NCBI RefSeq assembly: GCF_002557795.1
Contig: NZ_CP023777.1
Span: forward strand, 4,163,001-4,227,000
From: Chitinophaga caeni
GTDB lineage: Bacteria > Bacteroidota > Bacteroidia > Chitinophagales > Chitinophagaceae
Direction of reading: 5' to 3'
DNA length: 64,000 nucleotides
Shown: positions 60,412-64,000 of the stretch, piece by piece
Layout of the letters: every line of letters begins with the position of its first letter
How positions within the stretch are numbered: the first letter of the stretch is position 1
Program-made: the position numbers and the translations under genes
Notes under the pieces: model-generated
Database searches by the model: none
What the model was told of the DNA's origin: nothing
Seen by the model: only the letters and a program-made list of their open reading frames with translations

Positions 60412-61422
60412 ATGAGACAGCAATCTCCCGTAGTTGCTCCTAAACCTCATGCAGGTTCTTCTCCAACTACGCAAAAGAAATCGCATTTTTTCGGGTCTTC
60501 GAAAGAAGCCGGCACACCATTCTTCAATGCATCTTCAAAGATCGCTCACAATTTAGCAACACCACCGGATAAGGATGACCGTAGCCTGAAGCAACATGAA
60601 CTTGCGGTACCCTACCCTAACCCAACTGCCGCACCCAGGGAACTTACGGATGCTGAAATTGCAGACGCGATCAATTATAATACCGGCAGGATCACCGACC
60701 CGGACCAGGTCATGTTGATCCGCGATGTATTGGGATTGTCGCATGACGCACCTAGTATCGACGAGGAATTAATACGGGCGGTGGCAGATTGGCAAGCTAA
60801 ATACAATTTGGTGGTTGATGGTAAAATCGGGCCTAAGACTTCAGCGACCTTAGGTTTTGAAGTGCTGCAAGAATCCAATTTAGTTCCAACATTACGACCG
60901 GAAGCGATTGCCTTGTTGGAAAAAGGAATCGAATTAAGAGTTAGTAACAACGTATATACCGATACAGCCGTACAATCTACCAAGGATATCCGTTTCACCG
61001 TATTTGTACCAAGGGGTTTAAGGCGCGATGATTACGTATTAGTGAATTGGGTGCGCGGCCATATGCGCTCCGGCCCTGCTACATTCTTCCAAGTACGCAT
61101 GTATGGCAACTTGGTGGATGCTAATTTCCCGAATTTTCAAGTCGATTCGGTAGACGCTGACCCGATCTATTGGAGTACGGCAGCCAGCAGGCAAAATTTC
61201 AATATCGATAATGCCCGGCAGTTTCATGCGACCGACAGCCCGGGCCCGGCACTAAATACAGAACACGGTGCAGATTACGATTTACATTTCAGGATGGGCG
61301 TATACCGTTTGGCGGATGTACCCGCTGCTACTACTGGCAATTTAGGCAGGGCGAGGGCGATCGTTTCGAGGTACTGGTCATACAGGGTGCGGGTATCAGC
61401 AGCAGGCACATTCAGTCACTAA
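60412..61422 (+). CDS. Peptidoglycan-binding-like protein with eCIS-cargo-like N-terminus
   Basis: The 336-aa product lacks a signal peptide. Its first ~60 residues are low-complexity with repeated double-Phe words (KKSHFFGSSKEAGTPFFNA), like the leader of DUF4157/eCIS-associated proteins of Bacteroidota. Residues ~85-145 look like a peptidoglycan-binding domain 1 (LIRAVADWQAKYNLVVDGKIGPKTSATLG). The C-terminal 170 residues form an unknown beta-rich domain ending WSYRVRVSAAGTFSH. The start of the next gene overlaps its stop by one base. Confidence 0.75.
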   Translation: MRQQSPVVAPKPHAGSSPTTQKKSHFFGSSKEAGTPFFNASSKIAHNLATPPDKDDRSLKQHELAVPYPNPTAAPRELTDAEIADAINYNTGRITDPDQVMLIRDVLGLSHDAPSIDEELIRAVADWQAKYNLVVDGKIGPKTSATLGFEVLQESNLVPTLRPEAIALLEKGIELRVSNNVYTDTAVQSTKDIRFTVFVPRGLRRDDYVLVNWVRGHMRSGPATFFQVRMYGNLVDANFPNFQVDSVDADPIYWSTAASRQNFNIDNARQFHATDSPGPALNTEHGADYDLHFRMGVYRLADVPAATTGNLGRARAIVSRYWSYRVRVSAAGTFSH

Positions 61423-61751
61423 TGAGCATTTATTTCATTATATTCATTTGGTTATTAATCATCTCCCCGGTAGGGGAAATTTCGAAACAACAAGCTATTG
61501 CAGCCTGTCACAAGCAAGTTTCTAAACATTTTCATATGAATAATTCAAATAACAGGGATTTCGATGCCGACAATCTACTGGACCGGTTAAATTACTGGGT
61601 ACAGCAAGGCGGCGATCCGGATCATAGCCCGGCAGGAGTAAAATCTACCGGTGAATCGAGATCTAAGATTATGGATATCAAAAACATTTTTGAGAAAGCA
61701 GGTATCGAACTGAAATGGGTCAATGATCATTACGAGCTAGCAGCTCCTTGA
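61422..61751 (+). CDS. Small exported or membrane-anchored protein coupled to the preceding gene
   Basis: The 109-aa product has an N-terminal hydrophobic segment (IYFIIFIWLLIISPVG) and a small polar domain (DADNLLDRLNYWVQQGGDPDHS, then GIELKWVNDHYEL). The start overlaps the upstream stop (TAATG), so translation is coupled. It could be an immunity- or chaperone-like partner of the upstream protein; that is speculation. Family unknown. Confidence 0.65.
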   Translation: MSIYFIIFIWLLIISPVGEISKQQAIAACHKQVSKHFHMNNSNNRDFDADNLLDRLNYWVQQGGDPDHSPAGVKSTGESRSKIMDIKNIFEKAGIELKWVNDHYELAAP

Positions 61752-61752
61752 A

Positions 61753-62205
61753 CTATGATCTATGTTTTAGCTTCCGGATCACTTTCAGCAAATCTTCCCT
61801 GTTTTTCTGTTGATGATAAAAACGGGGAAGCTTTTCCAGTAATGTAAAATGCGCGCGGTCCTTCTTCTCCCGCAAACCGGCCTGGATATACGCTTCCAGG
61901 TAGTTCAAATGCTCCAGGTTGTATGCAAAAATCATATGTTGCCGGAACGGGGCTTGCAACCACAACCTTGCATCAAAATAATGATGCGCTGCCATATAAA
62001 CGCGGTGACCGCTTGGCTGTTTAATATCGTAGGCCTTCGCATACGCGCAAGAAGCGCAGGACAATTGTACTTTGCCGGAATTATCCAAGTGCCTGGCAAA
62101 TGCCTTTCCTGAACATGATGGACAAACGACCCAAACCTCCCGGTAAAAATCACGCAATGTTTTTTTCTGATCGGTAAAGCGTTGTTGCATTAGAGTAAAA
62201 TACAT
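61753..62205 (-). CDS. Zinc-ribbon protein of unknown function
   Basis: The 150-aa basic protein has a four-cysteine zinc ribbon (CPSC at about 28-31 and CASC about 55-58) followed by aromatic, basic segments (HRVYMAAHHYFDARLWLQAPF). Similar TFIIB-type zinc-ribbon proteins occur in Bacteroidota without known function. It is convergent with the small gene at 61422. Confidence 0.75.
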   Translation of the reverse strand: MYFTLMQQRFTDQKKTLRDFYREVWVVCPSCSGKAFARHLDNSGKVQLSCASCAYAKAYDIKQPSGHRVYMAAHHYFDARLWLQAPFRQHMIFAYNLEHLNYLEAYIQAGLREKKDRAHFTLLEKLPRFYHQQKNREDLLKVIRKLKHRS

Positions 62206-62485
62206 TAATCCTTGTGATTTCCCAAGTGCATGACCCCATTCTATGCTATCAACAATTAAATTTTGATCGCAGCATTCTATTTTATCTTCGCTTATAGCAT
62301 TTCGCTTAAATTAAATACAATCGATCTTTTCCCGTTGGTAACTGTATGAAATGATTTGATTGCCCTATAATTTCAATTGTTCCATGCTAAAAATTCATCA
62401 CTGCAATCAAATTGCAGCACCTATTCTTAACTTGGGCACTACGCTAACTATTATATGCTTTTATCATCCTAAAACATACAACCCA

Positions 62486-62995
62486 ATGATCAAAAAATCC
62501 ATCTTTGCATCGTTAACCATCCTGTGTTTCGCATTGTTAAGCTTTACGGCCCCAGGAGATCCTAAAAACCCTGTACAAAATGCCGAATTAACCCGCGGTC
62601 AAGCTATCGTGGAGTTTGATCAACTTGGTATCGATCAGATTGTAAGAAACGGTTTCAGTCCTATCGAAGAAATGCAACCGGGACTCGGCATCTTTCACCC
62701 GATTCCTTATTTGCCACTGCCTCAACCGCCGGATACTACGATTATTTGCGATGGCATGACAATGTCTGAATTGAGGATGGATATTGAACAAAGAACACAG
62801 GTGTTTATGAATTCTTCACAAGCGGACGCTGCACAAGCTCAAGCTAATAAGAATTGCCGCGCGGTGTTTTTCATTATCAGGAATTGTAAAATTACCCGCG
62901 TGATTACAATCGAGCCCCAATTTCCTTGCTGGAGCTATAGTTTACAACTACAGTTAACAGAAGGTCCCAGGGTTTCGGCAACGATTATCAATTAA
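62486..62995 (+). CDS. Exported protein of unknown function
   Basis: The 169-aa product starts MIKKSIFASLTILCFALLSF with cleavage near TAPGD. The mature part has no motif I recognise. An upstream in-frame start at 62360 would add 42 residues before a perfect signal peptide, so 62486 is chosen. A strong terminator follows 28 bp after the stop. Probably periplasmic or secreted. Confidence 0.7.
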   Translation: MIKKSIFASLTILCFALLSFTAPGDPKNPVQNAELTRGQAIVEFDQLGIDQIVRNGFSPIEEMQPGLGIFHPIPYLPLPQPPDTTIICDGMTMSELRMDIEQRTQVFMNSSQADAAQAQANKNCRAVFFIIRNCKITRVITIEPQFPCWSYSLQLQLTEGPRVSATIIN

Positions 62996-63023
62996 TTGCT
63001 CCAACTTTAGAATATTTGGATCA

Positions 63024-63047
63024 GCCCTCCCCGGCAGGAGGGCTTTT
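63024..63047 (+). terminator. Intrinsic terminator after the exported protein gene
   Basis: GCCCTCC and GGAGGGC form a 7-bp GC stem with the loop CCGGCA, followed by TTTTAT. It terminates the gene ending at 62995. Confidence 0.85.
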
Positions 63048-63080
63048 ATAATTACATTATTTCTGTAGGCTTCCCCTGCA

Positions 63081-63776
63081 TCAAAAACCGTACTCCAGTT
63101 GGCGCCATTTGTAATTCCCATCTTTAAAACACCAGGTGATAATATATCCGCCCGCACCATCACTATTCCAAGCCTGCAAAAATAACCTGTTTCCATCTGC
63201 ATCATAATATAAATGCGTGTTATCGAAATTAGGTTCGAATGTATCGGCATAAGACAATGCAGGAATGGCTATCTCTTTGCCCTTAAATATACCTCCTATC
63301 GATTCATAACGAATTTTTGGCAGGTCGCCATCCGTTCCGAAAAAAGTTTTTCCATTGATTTTAAGCACGTAACTTCCTGTTGAATCATACTCGATATGAT
63401 ATTGTTTCGCATTAAATTCCCCCTTGGTCAGCTTGATATCAACAATATTATTTTTAAATACTATACTATCGCTATACAAGACCGGTTTGAACTCCGGTAA
63501 TTTAGCAATGTCGAGCAGCCTGGACCTGTGTAGGTAACCGTGCATCCTTTCCGTGCTGCGGTATTCCACGTATGCCCAATCCGGGTCTTGCTCTTCATCA
63601 ACATATAACATATCCTCGAACACAACTTCACCAACAGGGATTTTGGCTATAATCTCCGAAGCGGTACTTTTACCCTTCCTCAAATTGCTATATCCATCGG
63701 GGTCTTTTACTATATAGATTTGGGAATAAGCAGCATGAGAAATTAAAATAAATATTAACAAGCAGAGCTTTCGCAT
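63081..63776 (-). CDS. Exported SH3b-domain-like protein
   Basis: The 231-aa product has a signal peptide (LCLLIFILISHAAYSQ), an N-terminal bacterial SH3-like domain (DPDGYSNLRKGKSTASEIIAKIPVGE) and an unknown C-terminal beta domain ending CFKDGNYKWRQLEYGF. SH3b domains often bind cell-wall peptides. It is a single gene. Confidence 0.8.
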   Translation of the reverse strand: MRKLCLLIFILISHAAYSQIYIVKDPDGYSNLRKGKSTASEIIAKIPVGEVVFEDMLYVDEEQDPDWAYVEYRSTERMHGYLHRSRLLDIAKLPEFKPVLYSDSIVFKNNIVDIKLTKGEFNAKQYHIEYDSTGSYVLKINGKTFFGTDGDLPKIRYESIGGIFKGKEIAIPALSYADTFEPNFDNTHLYYDADGNRLFLQAWNSDGAGGYIITWCFKDGNYKWRQLEYGF

Positions 63777-63822
63777 AAGTAAAGAATTGTTACTAAATTA
63801 GTTCTAGGTAAAAATAATCATT

Positions 63823-64000
63823 TGAAAAAAGAAGCGCTTCCCTTTCTGAAGTTCAAAGCCAAGATCGAGCTGATCGGCATCAACCCTTTTGTTTTTCTTC
63901 CAGGGAAAACATTGCAAAAATTATTCCTACAAGCGGGTAAGGACAAAGGTAAAATCCCAATCCGTATGAAAATCGATGGTCATGAATTTCAACAAACCAT
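63823..64000 (+). CDS. DUF1905-like protein, 3' end cut by window edge
   Basis: The frame from TTG 63823 (no ATG since the stop at 63781) reads EALPFLKFKAKIELIGINPF then VFLPGKTLQKLFLQAGKDKG and RMKIDGHEF, the start of a DUF1905 domain (small beta-barrel, sometimes with a YdeI domain). The rest lies beyond the window. The TTG start is provisional. Confidence 0.7.

Noticed and set aside
1..64000. CRISPR arrays, rRNA genes or prophage structural genes
   Set aside because: No regularly spaced direct repeats, no rRNA-like sequence and no capsid, portal or tail genes were seen.

Overview
The window looks like the chromosome of a Bacteroidota bacterium, probably of the Chitinophagaceae/Sphingobacteriia type. 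The evidence is SusC/SusD, FecR and ECF-sigma genes, Bacteroidota-type promoters (TTTG, 19 nt, TAnnTTTG) and start regions without strong Shine-Dalgarno sequences. It has two parts. Positions 1 to about 27,914 are the right-hand part of an integrative conjugative element (ICE) of the Bacteroides CTnDOT type. Its left end lies outside the window. From about 27,915 to 64,000 the window holds host chromosome.

ICE layout. An SNF2-family helicase (cut by the left edge) is followed by a minus-strand mobilisation module: coupling protein MobC/VirD4, relaxase MobB and accessory MobA. A non-coding stretch rich in inverted repeats (candidate oriT) separates it from the plus-strand transfer operon: ParA-like TraA, two DUF3408 proteins, TraD, then TraE, F, G, I, J, K, an unknown gene, L, M, N, O and Q. 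The operon is interrupted between traD and traE by a four-gene, AT-rich, minus-strand island with three TIR-like proteins and one membrane protein with two SLATT-like 2TM units; this is a candidate nucleotide-signalling immune system. Downstream cargo is an unknown 437-aa protein with HEPN-like motifs, a small receiver-like protein behind a structured leader, a DUF6236-like protein, the antirestriction protein ArdA, a 53-aa ORF and a large serine recombinase. The recombinase reading frame runs through a terminator and into a tRNA-Lys(UUU) gene, which is the integration site.

The most unusual signal is in traG. A 50-nt segment made almost wholly of a long hairpin with an in-frame stop is inserted exactly inside the Walker A codons, between a Gly codon (GGG) and a later Gly codon (GGA). 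Skipping exactly 50 nt restores a perfect GPSGSGKS P-loop and an 835-aa TraG. This geometry resembles the translational bypass of phage T4 gene 60. A simple disabling insertion is the alternative.

Host part. It begins with small housekeeping genes (VOC protein, YccF, GNAT, a lipoprotein, a P-type cation ATPase, a pentapeptide repeat protein, YwbE, cyclopropane fatty acid synthase). A polymer-utilisation locus follows on the minus strand: ECF sigma, FecR, SusC, SusD and an FAD-dependent oxidoreductase. Next come YjbQ, an esterase and a ThuA-like gene bracketed by two copies of a ~300-bp MITE-like element (one with an 8-bp target duplication), a GT39-type membrane glycosyltransferase, a GyrI-like protein, an M19 dipeptidase, and a 931-aa protein fusing a trypsin-like and a subtilisin-like protease. 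A membrane protein/histidine kinase/response regulator operon, a SRPBCC protein, a PAP2 phosphatase, a peptidoglycan-binding-like protein with an eCIS-cargo-like N-terminus, several secreted or zinc-ribbon proteins and an edge-truncated DUF1905-like gene complete the window.

All family assignments are from motif reading and memory of families; no database search was run.
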